DNA from: Aeromonas eucrenophila
Lineage (GTDB): Bacteria; Pseudomonadota; Gammaproteobacteria; Enterobacterales; Aeromonadaceae
Assembly: GCF_000819865.1 (NCBI RefSeq)
Contig: NZ_CDDF01000010.1
Coordinates: 1 to 47,812 of the forward strand
Direction of reading: 5' to 3'
DNA length: 47,812 nucleotides
Part shown: in pieces, positions 10,305 through 16,987 of the stretch
Layout of the letters: each line of letters opens with the position of its first letter
How positions within the stretch are numbered: position 1 is the first letter of the stretch
Notes under the pieces: generated by a model
The model's database searches: none
What the model saw: the letters and a program-made list of their open reading frames with translations, nothing else
What the model was told of the DNA's origin: nothing
Position numbers and translations under genes: made by a program

Positions 10305-10482
10305 AGGAGCCCGTATGAATGGCAACAATCCTGCACGGTGGCGCAGCAATCCCGAGAACCCGGCAGTGTCATTTCTGCCCGGCAAGCATGACGAGGAGCC
10401 CGTATGAATGGCAACAATCCTGCACGGTGGCGCAGCAATCCCGAGAACCTGGCAGTGTCATTTCTGTCCGGCAAGCATGACG
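10305..10482 (+). repeat. Two tandem 89-bp copies of the msrB start region
   Basis: Copy 1 is 10305-10393 and copy 2 is 10394-10482; they differ at two bases. The third member is the true msrB start from 10483 on, which matches through the Shine-Dalgarno, the ATG and about 30 bases of coding sequence, then becomes diverged. AGGAG falls at 10305, 10394 and 10483 and ATG at 10315, 10404 and 10493, giving an exact 89-bp period. Each copy also contains a small hairpin, GGCAG / CTGCC around TGTCATTT. Confidence 0.95.
10315..10407 (+). CDS. Mini-ORF 1: 30-residue MsrB N-terminus-like leader peptide
   Basis: Starts [15 protein letters not shown] and ends EEPV. The first 11 residues match the MsrB start ([11 protein letters not shown]) at eight positions. 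It has a good Shine-Dalgarno (AAGGAG, five-base spacing). Its TGA (10405-10407) overlaps the ATG of mini-ORF 2 as ATGA, the usual geometry for termination-reinitiation. No domain is present. Translation is inferred, and it may be only a duplication by-product. Expected roles would be ribosome loading or coupled translation of msrB. Confidence 0.55.
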   Translation: MNGNNPARWRSNPENPAVSFLPGKHDEEPV

Positions 10483-10496
10483 AGGAGTCAGAATGA
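10404..10496 (+). CDS. Mini-ORF 2: second 30-residue MsrB-like leader peptide
   Basis: Near-identical to mini-ORF 1, with two proline replacements (to Leu and Ser) at positions 16 and 22 and a different last pair (SE instead of PV). It has its own GAGGAG five bases from ATG 10404. Its TGA (10494-10496) overlaps the msrB ATG at 10493 as ATGA. Mini-ORF 1, mini-ORF 2 and msrB thus form a chain of three overlapping starts and stops. Confidence 0.55.
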   Translation: MNGNNPARWRSNPENLAVSFLSGKHDEESE

Positions 10497-10882
10497 GCGG
10501 CAATAATCCCGAGCAGTGGCGCAGCAAGCTGAGCGCCGAACAGTTTCGCGTCTGCTGGGAGAAAGGCACCGAGCAGCCCTACAGCGGCGCCTTGCTCCAC
10601 AACCGCAAGAGCGGCGACTACCTGTGCGTCTGCTGCAAGAGCGTACTGTTCCACTCGGAGGCCAAGTTTGACTCGGGCTGCGGTTGGCCCTCGTTCGATC
10701 GGGCCATCGAGGGGACCGTGACCTACACCGAGGATCGCAGCCACGGCATGGCAAGGGTGGAGATCACCTGCAGCCAGTGCGGCTCCCACCTGGGTCACGT
10801 CTTCCCGGACGGGCCGACCGAGACCGGCCAGCGTTACTGCGTCAACAGCCTGAGTCTGGACTTTGATCCCGACGCTGAATAA
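10493..10882 (+). CDS. msrB: Peptide-methionine (R)-S-oxide reductase MsrB
   Basis: Repairs methionine-R-sulfoxide in proteins, recycled by thioredoxin. The 129-residue product holds the structural zinc pairs C45/C48 (CVCC) and C93/C96 (CSQC), the GCGWPSF motif, and the catalytic cysteine C116 in RYCVNSLSL. The start at 10493 has GAGGAG five bases upstream and matches the family length. Two tandem copies of its own start region lie upstream, with a mini-ORF overlapping its ATG by four bases. A 12-bp terminator follows. No stress operator is recognisable; expression may depend on the leader or on readthrough from glgX. Confidence 0.97.
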   Translation: MSGNNPEQWRSKLSAEQFRVCWEKGTEQPYSGALLHNRKSGDYLCVCCKSVLFHSEAKFDSGCGWPSFDRAIEGTVTYTEDRSHGMARVEITCSQCGSHLGHVFPDGPTETGQRYCVNSLSLDFDPDAE

Positions 10883-10906
10883 GCACGCACCTCGCCCAGC
10901 CTGAAC

Positions 10907-10939
10907 ACGGCGCCTCTTGTGAAAGAGGCGCCGTTTTTT
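10907..10939 (+). terminator. Terminator of msrB
   Basis: Perfect 12-bp stem ACGGCGCCTCTT (10907-10918) / AAGAGGCGCCGT (10923-10934), GTGA loop, then a run of six T counting the last stem base. No T run in the other direction. Confidence 0.9.
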
Positions 10940-10974
10940 ATGGGCTCTGCATGATGGCTGCGACTGGTGAGGCG

Positions 10975-12144
10975 TCAGAGCGGTAGCAGCGAGGCGCCCA
11001 CCAGCAGGCCGGCGAGGGCCAGGATGGGCAGCTTCAATACCCGCAGCAGATAGAAGCCGAGGGCGGCCAGCGCCAGATCCCGCGGTGCCAGCACGGCGCT
11101 TTGCCACACCGGCTGATAGAGCGCCGCCAGCAGCAACCCCACCACGGCAGCGTTGATGCCGGCGACGGCGCCCGCCAGCCGGGGATGGGCCAGCCAGCCT
11201 TGCCAGCAGGGCCCCAGGGCCCACAGCAGCAGGAAGCCCGGCAGGAACAGCGCCAGTGTTGCCAACAGGGCACCCGCGAGGGGAGTCTGTGGCAGTAGCA
11301 AGGCGCCGAGGTAGCTGGCCAGGGTGAACATGGGGCCCGGCACCAGTTGGGCCAGGCTGTAGCCGGTCAGCAGTTGCTGCTGGCTGAGCGCCTGTCCGGC
11401 GCTCTCGGCAAGCAGGGGCAGCACCACGTGGCCGCCGCCGAACACCAGGCTGCCTGCCCGATAGAAGTCGGCAACCAGCTGGCTGGCGGAGCCCTGGGTC
11501 AGCAGTGGCAGGCCGACGAACAGCAGGGCAAACAGCAGCAAGCCAGGCCAGTGGGGCTGACGGGTGCTGGCCGGAGTCGAGAAGGCGGCAGAGTGCGGAG
11601 CAGCCGCATCAGATGGCCCTTGCCCAGGGCTGAACCGGGCCGCTATCGAGGCGGCCGCGATCAGCAGAAGCATCTGGGTCAGCAGGCCGGGCTGCCACCA
11701 GAGCGCGGCGGCGGTGGCGACCATGATCCCCTGGGCCAGCGCCGTCTTGCAGAACTGGCGGCTCATGGTGAGCACAGCATCCGCCACCACCACCAGGGCC
11801 AGCAGCTTGAGGCCGTGCAGGGCCGCTTCCAGCCAGAGGTTGGTGCCGGCTTGGCCTAGGCCTATGGCCGCCGCCAGCAGCAACAGGAAGGAGGGGAGGG
11901 TGAAACCGAGGAAGGCGGCGATGGCGCCCCCCAGTCCCGCCCGGTGACGACCGATGGCGAAACCGAGCTGGCTGGAGGCCGGACCCGGCAACAGCTGGCA
12001 CAGGGCCAGCTGTTGGGCAAATTCGGCCTGACTCAGCCAACGGAGGCGGGTGACGAAGGTACGCTGAAAGTAGCCGATATGAGCGGCGGGCCCGCCGAAG
12101 CTGACGCAACCCAACCACAGAAATTGCAAGAACACCTGCCCCAC
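10975..12144 (-). CDS. chrA: Chromate transporter, CHR family (ChrA)
   Basis: Inner-membrane transporter of the CHR family, in which long-form members export chromate. The 389-residue product has two homologous CHR halves. The first holds LWLGCVSFGGPAAHIGYFQ and LCQLLPGPASSQLGFAIG; the second repeats the pattern with GSLVFGGGHVVLPLL and LVPGPMFTLASYLG. Ten to twelve hydrophobic segments are visible. The start is GTG at 12144, with GGGAG seven bases upstream. Its true substrate cannot be told from sequence; many CHR proteins have not been tested. Confidence 0.9.
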   Translation of the reverse strand: MGQVFLQFLWLGCVSFGGPAAHIGYFQRTFVTRLRWLSQAEFAQQLALCQLLPGPASSQLGFAIGRHRAGLGGAIAAFLGFTLPSFLLLLAAAIGLGQAGTNLWLEAALHGLKLLALVVVADAVLTMSRQFCKTALAQGIMVATAAALWWQPGLLTQMLLLIAAASIAARFSPGQGPSDAAAPHSAAFSTPASTRQPHWPGLLLFALLFVGLPLLTQGSASQLVADFYRAGSLVFGGGHVVLPLLAESAGQALSQQQLLTGYSLAQLVPGPMFTLASYLGALLLPQTPLAGALLATLALFLPGFLLLWALGPCWQGWLAHPRLAGAVAGINAAVVGLLLAALYQPVWQSAVLAPRDLALAALGFYLLRVLKLPILALAGLLVGASLLPL

Positions 12145-12202
12145 GTCATCACTCCCTCGTTGTCATCATGGCCCCCGATGATATGACAAAACGGCGACTG
12201 TT

Positions 12203-12652
12203 TTATGACAGTTCGGATTGGCTCGGTTGCGGCAGATAGCAGCGTCCGGCCAGCCAGCAGGCGATCGACTGGCGGCTGGCATCGAAGTGGGGCTCCGGCA
12301 GCGCGCGGGGATCGCACCAGATCCAGCCCTCGCACTTCTCCGGCTCCAGCAGTTGCGGCTCCCCTTCCACCTCGGCCAGCAGGGTGACCGAGATATAATG
12401 CAGCCCGCTCTCCAGCCAGGTCTCCAGGTTGTTGGTGACGGCGATGACGCTGGGGGCTGTGATGACGAAGCCCGTCTCTTCCGCGACTTCCCGGATGGCG
12501 GCGGACTCGAAGCTCTCCCCCAGCTCCAGATGACCGCCGGCGATGGACCAGTAGGGCGCGTGGCTACCCCTGCGCTTGCCGAGCAGCACCTGGCCCTGGG
12601 AGTTTGTCAGGATGACGCCGACACCGACGCGGGGATAGGGAGTGGTGGACAT
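12203..12652 (-). CDS. NUDIX hydrolase
   Basis: Cytosolic pyrophosphohydrolase of nucleoside diphosphates linked to another group. The 149-residue protein carries an intact NUDIX box, GX5EX7REVXEEXGF, within GGHLELGE and IREVAEETGF. The VGVGVILTNSQGQVLLGKR segment resembles the MutT/NudG or GDP-mannose mannosyl hydrolase-like branch, but the substrate cannot be assigned. ATG 12652 has AAGGAG upstream at good spacing; the open frame beyond it to 12742 runs across a terminator and is not coding. It lies between curA and chrA on the same strand. Confidence 0.9.
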   Translation of the reverse strand: MSTTPYPRVGVGVILTNSQGQVLLGKRRGSHAPYWSIAGGHLELGESFESAAIREVAEETGFVITAPSVIAVTNNLETWLESGLHYISVTLLAEVEGEPQLLEPEKCEGWIWCDPRALPEPHFDASRQSIACWLAGRCYLPQPSQSELS

Positions 12653-12684
12653 ATAAGCTCCTTGCCGAAACGGGATTGCACCAT

Positions 12685-12719
12685 AAAAAAACGGGCCCAC
12701 CTTAGGTCGGATGGGCCCG
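12685..12719 (-). terminator. Terminator of the ohr-curA operon
   Basis: On the minus strand CGGGCCCA (12712-12719) pairs with TGGGCCCG (12692-12699), followed by seven T (12685-12691). It lies between curA and the NUDIX gene. Confidence 0.85.
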
Positions 12720-12754
12720 CTTCGCAAGTCGCCAACTGGCAATCAACCAGGAAA

Positions 12755-13759
12755 TTAATCCAGCTTGACCAGCATCTTGCCGGTGTTGCGGCCCTCGAAC
12801 AGCCCGATAAAGGCCTGGGGCATGCTGGCCAGCCCCTCGCTGACGGTCTCCTCGGCTTGCAGGGCGCCCGCCTCGAATGCCGGGATGGCCTCGGCCAGGA
12901 AGTCCCCGTAGTGCTGCCAATGATCCGAGACCAGCAGCCCCTGCATCAGGATGCGTTTGCGGATCATCTGGGCCAGGTTGCGCGGGCCGCTCGCACCACC
13001 GTTGCTGTTGTACTGCTCGATGAGACCGCACAAGACGATGCGGCCATGGACCGTCATCTGGTTGAGCGCCGCCTCCAGCATGGCGCCGCCCACGTTCTCG
13101 AAGTAGACGTGGATGCCCTCCGGGGCGAGCCGGGCCAGCTCGGCATCGAGATCCGGGGTTTCACGATAGTTGATCACCGCATCGACTCCGAGGGTCTTGA
13201 GGTAGGCGACCTTGTCGGCCGAGCCGGTCGAGCCGATGACCCGGGCCCCGGCACGCTTGGCGAGTTGTACCGCCATGGTGCCGACCGCGCCTGAGGCGGC
13301 CGAGACCAGCAGGGTTTCACCGGCCTGCAATTTGGCGACCTTGTGCAGGCCCGCCCAGGCAGTCATGCCCGGCATGCCGAGGGCGCCGAGGAACAGCTGG
13401 GAGGGCAGCGGGGTGGCCGGCAGCAGGGTCAGCTGCTCGCCCCTGGCGACGAAGCTATCGCGCCAGCCCAGCATGCTGCTCACCCGATCCCCGACCTTGA
13501 AGCCGGGGTGGCGCGAGGCCAGCACTGTGCCGATGGCGCCGCCATCGAGGGGGCCATTGAGGGGGAAGGGGGGCACATAGCTCTTGGCTTCGCTCATGCG
13601 GCCGCGCATGTAAGGATCCACCGACAGCCACTGGTTGGCGACCAGCACCTCGCCTTCCTGGGGCTCGGGCAGGGGAACCTCCCGCAGGGCGAAGTCGGCC
13701 GGGGTGGGCAGGCCGGTTGGGCGACGCAGCAGCTGAATTTGATGGCTGAGCTGACTCAT
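12755..13759 (-). CDS. curA: NADPH-dependent oxidoreductase, MDR superfamily (CurA/YncB-like)
   Basis: Zinc-independent medium-chain reductase of the leukotriene B4 12-hydroxydehydrogenase / CurA branch, reducing alpha,beta-unsaturated carbonyls with NADPH. The 334-residue product has the family start (LRRPTGLPTPADFALREVPLPEPQEGEVLV), WLSVDPYMRGRM, the nucleotide-binding SAASGAVGTMAVQLAKRAGARVIG and the VYFENVGG motif. Its ATG overlaps the ohr TGA as ATGA, and GGAGGAAA lies upstream, so it is translationally coupled to ohr. The context suggests it reduces the aldehyde or enone products of lipid peroxidation. The symbol is by family similarity. Confidence 0.85.
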   Translation of the reverse strand: MSQLSHQIQLLRRPTGLPTPADFALREVPLPEPQEGEVLVANQWLSVDPYMRGRMSEAKSYVPPFPLNGPLDGGAIGTVLASRHPGFKVGDRVSSMLGWRDSFVARGEQLTLLPATPLPSQLFLGALGMPGMTAWAGLHKVAKLQAGETLLVSAASGAVGTMAVQLAKRAGARVIGSTGSADKVAYLKTLGVDAVINYRETPDLDAELARLAPEGIHVYFENVGGAMLEAALNQMTVHGRIVLCGLIEQYNSNGGASGPRNLAQMIRKRILMQGLLVSDHWQHYGDFLAEAIPAFEAGALQAEETVSEGLASMPQAFIGLFEGRNTGKMLVKLD

Positions 13760-14184
13760 GGTGTTTCCTCCAATGGGGTGCCGTTGAGAGAGAGTTGGGT
13801 GATGACATTGCCCCGCATGGCGTTGGAGAAGGGGCAGGTCTGGTGTGCCAGACGCACTATCTGCTCAGCCTGCACCCCCTGAAGGGAGACGTCCAGTGCG
13901 ATGGCGAAATTGAAGCGGCCATCGTCCAGGGCCAGCAGCTCGACGCTCGCCTCGACCGGGGCACTGGCGAGGGGCGTACCGAGCTGCCTGGCCACGTGGA
14001 TCAGCGCGTTGGAGAAGCAGGCGGCATAGCCGGCGGCCAGCAACTGCTCGGGGTTGTTGCCATGGCCGTTGCCGCCGAGGGCGGTCGGCAGGGCCAGCGC
14101 CAGTTGCAGGCTGTTGTCCAGGGTATGGACCTCGCCGTTGCGGCCCGCCTGGGCGATGGCCTGAGTGCGATAGAGTGTCTTCAT
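13756..14184 (-). CDS. ohr: Organic hydroperoxide reductase Ohr (OsmC/Ohr family)
   Basis: Thiol peroxidase that reduces organic hydroperoxides, in known members with lipoyl-protein electrons. The 142-residue product has both reactive cysteines: peroxidatic C56 (YAACFSNA) and resolving C117 (HQTCPFSNAM). It begins MKTLYRTQA, the usual family start; an upstream in-frame ATG at 14214 overlaps the operator and is unlikely. It is divergent from ohrR, with two TTTGTGTGCAAA boxes between, and overlaps curA by four bases downstream. Confidence 0.95.
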   Translation of the reverse strand: MKTLYRTQAIAQAGRNGEVHTLDNSLQLALALPTALGGNGHGNNPEQLLAAGYAACFSNALIHVARQLGTPLASAPVEASVELLALDDGRFNFAIALDVSLQGVQAEQIVRLAHQTCPFSNAMRGNVITQLSLNGTPLEETP

Positions 14185-14203
14185 GTCGGTGCCTTCGAAT
14201 TGA

Positions 14204-14268
14204 TTTGTGTGCAAACTAAAGCGAGACTAATCCCGAACCCCTGGGCTGGCAACTGTTTTGTGTGCAAA
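14204..14268. promoter_or_regulatory. Paired OhrR operator candidates
   Basis: Two identical 12-mers TTTGTGTGCAAA, at 14204-14215 and 14257-14268, lie 53 bp apart in the ohr/ohrR divergent region. Each has inverted ends (TTTG...CAAA). One lies close to the ohr ATG at 14184. The other lies just upstream of the TATACT (14295-14300) that could serve ohrR. The placement suits repression of both genes by OhrR. Confidence 0.7.
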
Positions 14269-14326
14269 TTATTCAGCCCTCCGTTTTCCTGAGGTATACT
14301 GGCCCCACTTGTCAGCGAGGTGCCCC

Positions 14327-14752
14327 ATGAGTGAATTGAAAAAGCAGGTCTGTTTTGCCCTCTACAGTGCCTCCAATGCGGTGATGCGCGCCTACCGGCC
14401 GTTGCTGGACAAGCTGGATCTGACCTACACCCAGTATCTGGTCATGCTGTCGCTCTGGGCGCGGGATGAGGTCAGCCTCAAGGAGATAGGTCAGGAGACC
14501 GGGCTGGATGCGGGCACCCTGACCCCCATCGTCAAACGGCTGGAGAGCAAGGGCTGGCTGACGCGCAGCGTCTCAAGCGAAGACGAGCGCCAGAAGTGTA
14601 TCCGCCTGACCGAGGCGGGGCGCGAGCTGCAGCAAGGGGTCAGGGATTGTTGCCTGGTCGACAATCTGCGCAGCCAGCTGGATCTGGACGATGGGGAGCT
14701 GGCTCAACTCAAGCAGCTCTGTGACCGCCTGGCCGGGCAGCTGGGGCGCTGA
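14327..14752 (+). CDS. ohrR: Organic hydroperoxide-sensing MarR-family repressor OhrR
   Basis: Dimeric winged-helix repressor inactivated by oxidation of an N-terminal cysteine. The 141-residue product has that cysteine at C9 in KKQVCFALYSASNAVMRAYRPLL, the MarR helices (VSLKEIGQETGLDAGTLTPIVKRLE) and the wing (SSEDERQKCIRLTEAG). ATG 14327 has GAGG about seven bases upstream; the frame is open to 14258, but that part overlaps the operator and promoter. It is divergent from ohr-curA. A second Cys pair (DCC, near residue 107) might allow intersubunit disulfide formation, as in the two-Cys OhrR type. Confidence 0.92.
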   Translation: MSELKKQVCFALYSASNAVMRAYRPLLDKLDLTYTQYLVMLSLWARDEVSLKEIGQETGLDAGTLTPIVKRLESKGWLTRSVSSEDERQKCIRLTEAGRELQQGVRDCCLVDNLRSQLDLDDGELAQLKQLCDRLAGQLGR

Positions 14753-14887
14753 ACCCGGCTCAGACCCTGGCCGGACCCATGGATCCTGACCGCCACGGGC
14801 ATCCCCTTTGGACGAATACGCTGCAAGCTGAACCTGTGGTAGATAAAGTCGCCAAAATAGTGTGATACAGGCATCATAAAATGACAT

Positions 14888-14912
14888 AACCGGCTCCTTT
14901 GCCGGTTTTTTT
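14888..14912 (+). terminator. Terminator downstream of ohrR
   Basis: AACCGGC (14888-14894) / GCCGGTT (14901-14907) with loop TCCTTT and a run of seven T (14906-14912). It lies 136 bp past the ohrR stop; nothing else is evident in the 252-bp gap before the next gene. Confidence 0.8.
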
Positions 14913-15004
14913 CGCGATCTCGCCTGCACTTTGGCGCCTTGTTCATGGTGCGCTCATTTTTATCTTCCCATACTGGCCCCACAGTGCCATCAAAGGAGAG
15001 AGAG

Positions 15005-15322
15005 ATGCAGTCATCCATCGTCGGGCTCTCCATTCTGTGGGGGCTGTCCAGTTTTGGTGTTCAGGGGGATTTCATCGAGAGCCGTGATTCCGTTGCGCCG
15101 TCCTGGCAGGCCGAGTCCAGAGTGGAGATGGAAGGGTATTTGATAGAGCCGTTGGGCGCCGACCGCTGGCTGTTCGACAACGGTAACGAGAGTCTGCTGG
15201 TCTCACTGCCCGAGGGGCACTGGGTCCCTGCCGGTGAGCGGCTGCGCCTGAGTGGCGAGCCCCAGCAGGAGCAGACCGGCTGGCTGCTGCAGGTGCAGGA
15301 CATCAGCCAGGTGGCGGTCTGA
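15005..15322 (+). CDS. Small exported protein, probable OB-fold (BOF/YgiW-like)
   Basis: A 105-residue product with a short hydrophobic N-terminus (SSIVGLSILWGLSSFGVQG) consistent with a signal peptide. The mature part follows the pattern of the bacterial OB-fold (BOF) family that includes YgiW and YdeI: VEMEGYLIEPLG, then DRWLFDNGNESLLVSLP, a Trp, then GERLRLSGEP and a final strand. BOF proteins are periplasmic and linked to stress resistance; the substrate is unknown. AAAGGAG sits just upstream of ATG 15005. Homology is judged by pattern only, so the family call is moderate. Confidence 0.6.
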   Translation: MQSSIVGLSILWGLSSFGVQGDFIESRDSVAPSWQAESRVEMEGYLIEPLGADRWLFDNGNESLLVSLPEGHWVPAGERLRLSGEPQQEQTGWLLQVQDISQVAV

Positions 15323-15353
15323 ACTCAGCCGCGAACCAGGGCTGAAGAAACAG

Positions 15354-15383
15354 AAGAGGAGGCTAGGGCCTCCTCTTGTTTTT
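15354..15383 (+). terminator. Terminator of the BOF-like gene
   Basis: Perfect 10-bp stem AAGAGGAGGC (15354-15363) / GCCTCCTCTT (15368-15377), then GTTTTT. It lies between two convergent genes. Confidence 0.85.
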
Positions 15384-15401
15384 GGTCGGCGTCCACCGCG
15401 C

Positions 15402-15878
15402 CTAGCCCAGATGATTGAGGGGCAGCGCCGTCTTGTGCTTGATGCGGCGCAGCACGAAGCTGGAGCGCACGCCGGTCACGCCGGAGATGTGGGTGAGCTT
15501 GTCCAGCAGGAAGTGCTGGTAGTGCTCCATGTCCCGCACCACCACCTTGAGCTGATAGTCGGCGTCATTGCCGGTGATGAGATCGCACTCCAGCACCTCG
15601 GGCAGCTCCTGAATGGCCCGATCGAAGTTCTCGAACCGCTCCGGGGTGTGCCTGTCCATGGAGATGTGAATGTAGGCGGTGAGCGTCAGCCCCAGCTGGC
15701 GGGCGTTGAGCAGAGTGACGTGGGTATCGATGAGACCGGCATCTTCCAGCGCCTTGACCCGGCGCGAGCAGGGGGAAGGGGAGAGACCGACCAGCTCGGC
15801 CAGCTCCAGGTTGCTGATGCGGCCATTCTCCTGCATCAACTCCAGAATATGCCTGTCGATACGATCAAGTTTCAGCAT
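15402..15878 (-). CDS. Lrp/AsnC-family transcriptional regulator
   Basis: A 158-residue winged-helix plus RAM-domain regulator. Residues 1-60 form the AsnC-type HTH (LDRIDRHILELMQENGRISNLELAELVGLSPSPCSRRVKALEDAGLI), and the rest is the ligand-binding and oligomerisation domain, with the G-N-D-A-D-Y-Q segment. It is not Lrp itself: it lacks the Lrp N-terminal extension and differs at the C-terminus, which is closer to the DecR/YbaO type (RIKHKTALPL). The ligand is probably an amino acid. No protein-coding gene lies divergently; a candidate RNA does. GAGGAA lies about eight bases before the ATG. Confidence 0.9.
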   Translation of the reverse strand: MLKLDRIDRHILELMQENGRISNLELAELVGLSPSPCSRRVKALEDAGLIDTHVTLLNARQLGLTLTAYIHISMDRHTPERFENFDRAIQELPEVLECDLITGNDADYQLKVVVRDMEHYQHFLLDKLTHISGVTGVRSSFVLRRIKHKTALPLNHLG

Positions 15879-15973
15879 TATCCGTTCCTCGTTGCAATTA
15901 CTAATTCACTTTTCCTAGATTAAGGGTGAACTATTGCAAAAACAACTGTAAATACTTGCTACTTCACAACCAC

Positions 15974-16175
15974 TCACCGCAGCGGGAAGGGTACTATGGT
16001 TACATCTTCCGGTGGTAAAGCAGATACCCGACCAGGTCTCTGCGGTGAAGGACCTTACCGGGTCAAGAACCCCATCAGCCGTCCGACTCTATCGGGAAAC
16101 GACAGGCTGGAACGAGAGCATCTCCTCCCCGAAGGCAACAAAGCAGGCATCCCGGCGCCTGCTTTGTTGTTTCTG
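15974..16175 (+). ncRNA. Candidate structured RNA divergent from the Lrp/AsnC gene
   Basis: This 308-bp gap has no credible ORF but is rich in paired segments. Hairpin 1: ACCCG...CGGGT enclosing AGGTC...GACCT (about 16025-16063). Hairpin 2: GCCGTC / GACAGGC with CGA / TCG inside (about 16078-16108). A final 13-bp stem CAACAAAGCAGGC / GCCTGCTTTGTTG ends in TTTC, like a terminator in the plus direction. The hairpin 1 loop holds CTGCGGTGA (16040-16048), a perfect complement of TCACCGCAG upstream (15974-15982), so two folds compete. No known RNA family is recognised and the promoter is unclear. Confidence 0.4.
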
Positions 16176-16186
16176 GCGTTCAGCTA

Positions 16187-16807
16187 TCAGGGCTGCGGCC
16201 TGATGCGATAGAGACAGCGCTGATCCCCCTCCAGCAGATATTGTTCCCGCTCCACCTTGGCCGGGGCCAGCAGCTCGCGAAACAGCACCAGCTCGCTTCT
16301 GCAAAATCCCCGGCAGGCCCGCGCGGCGGCGCAGATGGGGCAGTGACTCTCCCACCATAACCAGCTGCCATCCTCTTCCTGGCGCATGTCCGCCATGTAG
16401 CCTTCCCGGCTGCGCAGCGTCTTGAGGCTCGCCAGCTTGCCCTCCAGCTCGGTCTGGGTCAGCTCGGCTTGATAGCGGCTCAGCATCTGCTGCTCCCGCC
16501 GCCCGATGAGCTGCTCCATGCCCTCCTCGCCAAACAGCTGCTGGACGTCGTCGATGAGCTGCAGGGTCAGCTCGCTGTGGGTGTCGGGGAAGCGCTGCCA
16601 GGCCTGATCGGTCAGGTGCCAGAGTCGCACCGGGCGGCCCCGGCCACGGGCCTCGTCGCTAAAGCCAATCCAGCCTTCGGCCTCCAGCGCGATCAGATGC
16701 TGGCGGGCGCCCATGGAGGTCATCTGCAACTGCTCGCCGAGGGCGGCGGCGCTCTGGGGCCCCTGGGTCTTCAACAGGTACAGGATCTTGTCGGTGCTGG
16801 CATTCAT
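16187..16807 (-). CDS. SufR-like winged-helix regulator with a C-terminal cysteine cluster
   Basis: A 206-residue ArsR/DeoR-type HTH protein of the COG2345 (SufR-like) kind. The HTH lies at residues 4-60 (DKILYLLKTQGPQSAAALGEQL, then MTSMGARQHL). Near the C-terminus C156, C159, C165 and C169 (CPIC and CRGFC) resemble the Fe-S ligands of SufR. The frame extends upstream to 16906, but ATG 16807 matches the family start; no Shine-Dalgarno is strong. It is divergent from an MFS transporter with repeated A+T-rich motifs between, so it probably controls that gene in response to redox or iron-sulfur status. Confidence 0.8.
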   Translation of the reverse strand: MNASTDKILYLLKTQGPQSAAALGEQLQMTSMGARQHLIALEAEGWIGFSDEARGRGRPVRLWHLTDQAWQRFPDTHSELTLQLIDDVQQLFGEEGMEQLIGRREQQMLSRYQAELTQTELEGKLASLKTLRSREGYMADMRQEEDGSWLWWESHCPICAAARACRGFCRSELVLFRELLAPAKVEREQYLLEGDQRCLYRIRPQP

Positions 16808-16921
16808 TGGGTAACTCTCGTTATCGACAGGCGCGCTCTGAGGAATCAATGTCATCTTGAGCAGGAGCAGCAGGCATTGATGGGCCATTATGGGGAGGGG
16901 ATCCATTTAAATCAATAATTC

Positions 16922-16979
16922 ACTTTACTTAATGGCGCCTCTCCATCCAGTATAAATAAACAAATGACTTTATTTAATG
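16922..16979. promoter_or_regulatory. Candidate operator between the SufR-like regulator and the MFS gene
   Basis: A direct repeat ACTTTA(C/T)TTAATG occurs at 16922-16934 and 16967-16979, with one mismatch and a 45-bp offset. The second copy overlaps an 8-bp inverted repeat, TAAATAAA (16953-16960) / TTTATTTA (16969-16976). The second element abuts the MFS Shine-Dalgarno, which suits repression. Confidence 0.5.
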
Positions 16980-16987
16980 AGGCGTAC

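Noticed and set aside
10235..11224. A 329-codon minus-strand ORF covering the msrB repeats
   Set aside because: It is antisense to msrB and out of frame with chrA. Its internal repeat (around [16 protein letters not shown]) only reflects the 89-bp duplication.
12653..12742. N-terminal extension of the NUDIX gene
   Set aside because: The extra 30 codons run through the curA terminator, and the internal ATG 12652 has a much better Shine-Dalgarno.
15996..16211. A 71-codon ORF in the candidate RNA region
   Set aside because: It has no Shine-Dalgarno and reads through the terminator-like stem. The pairing pattern is a better explanation.
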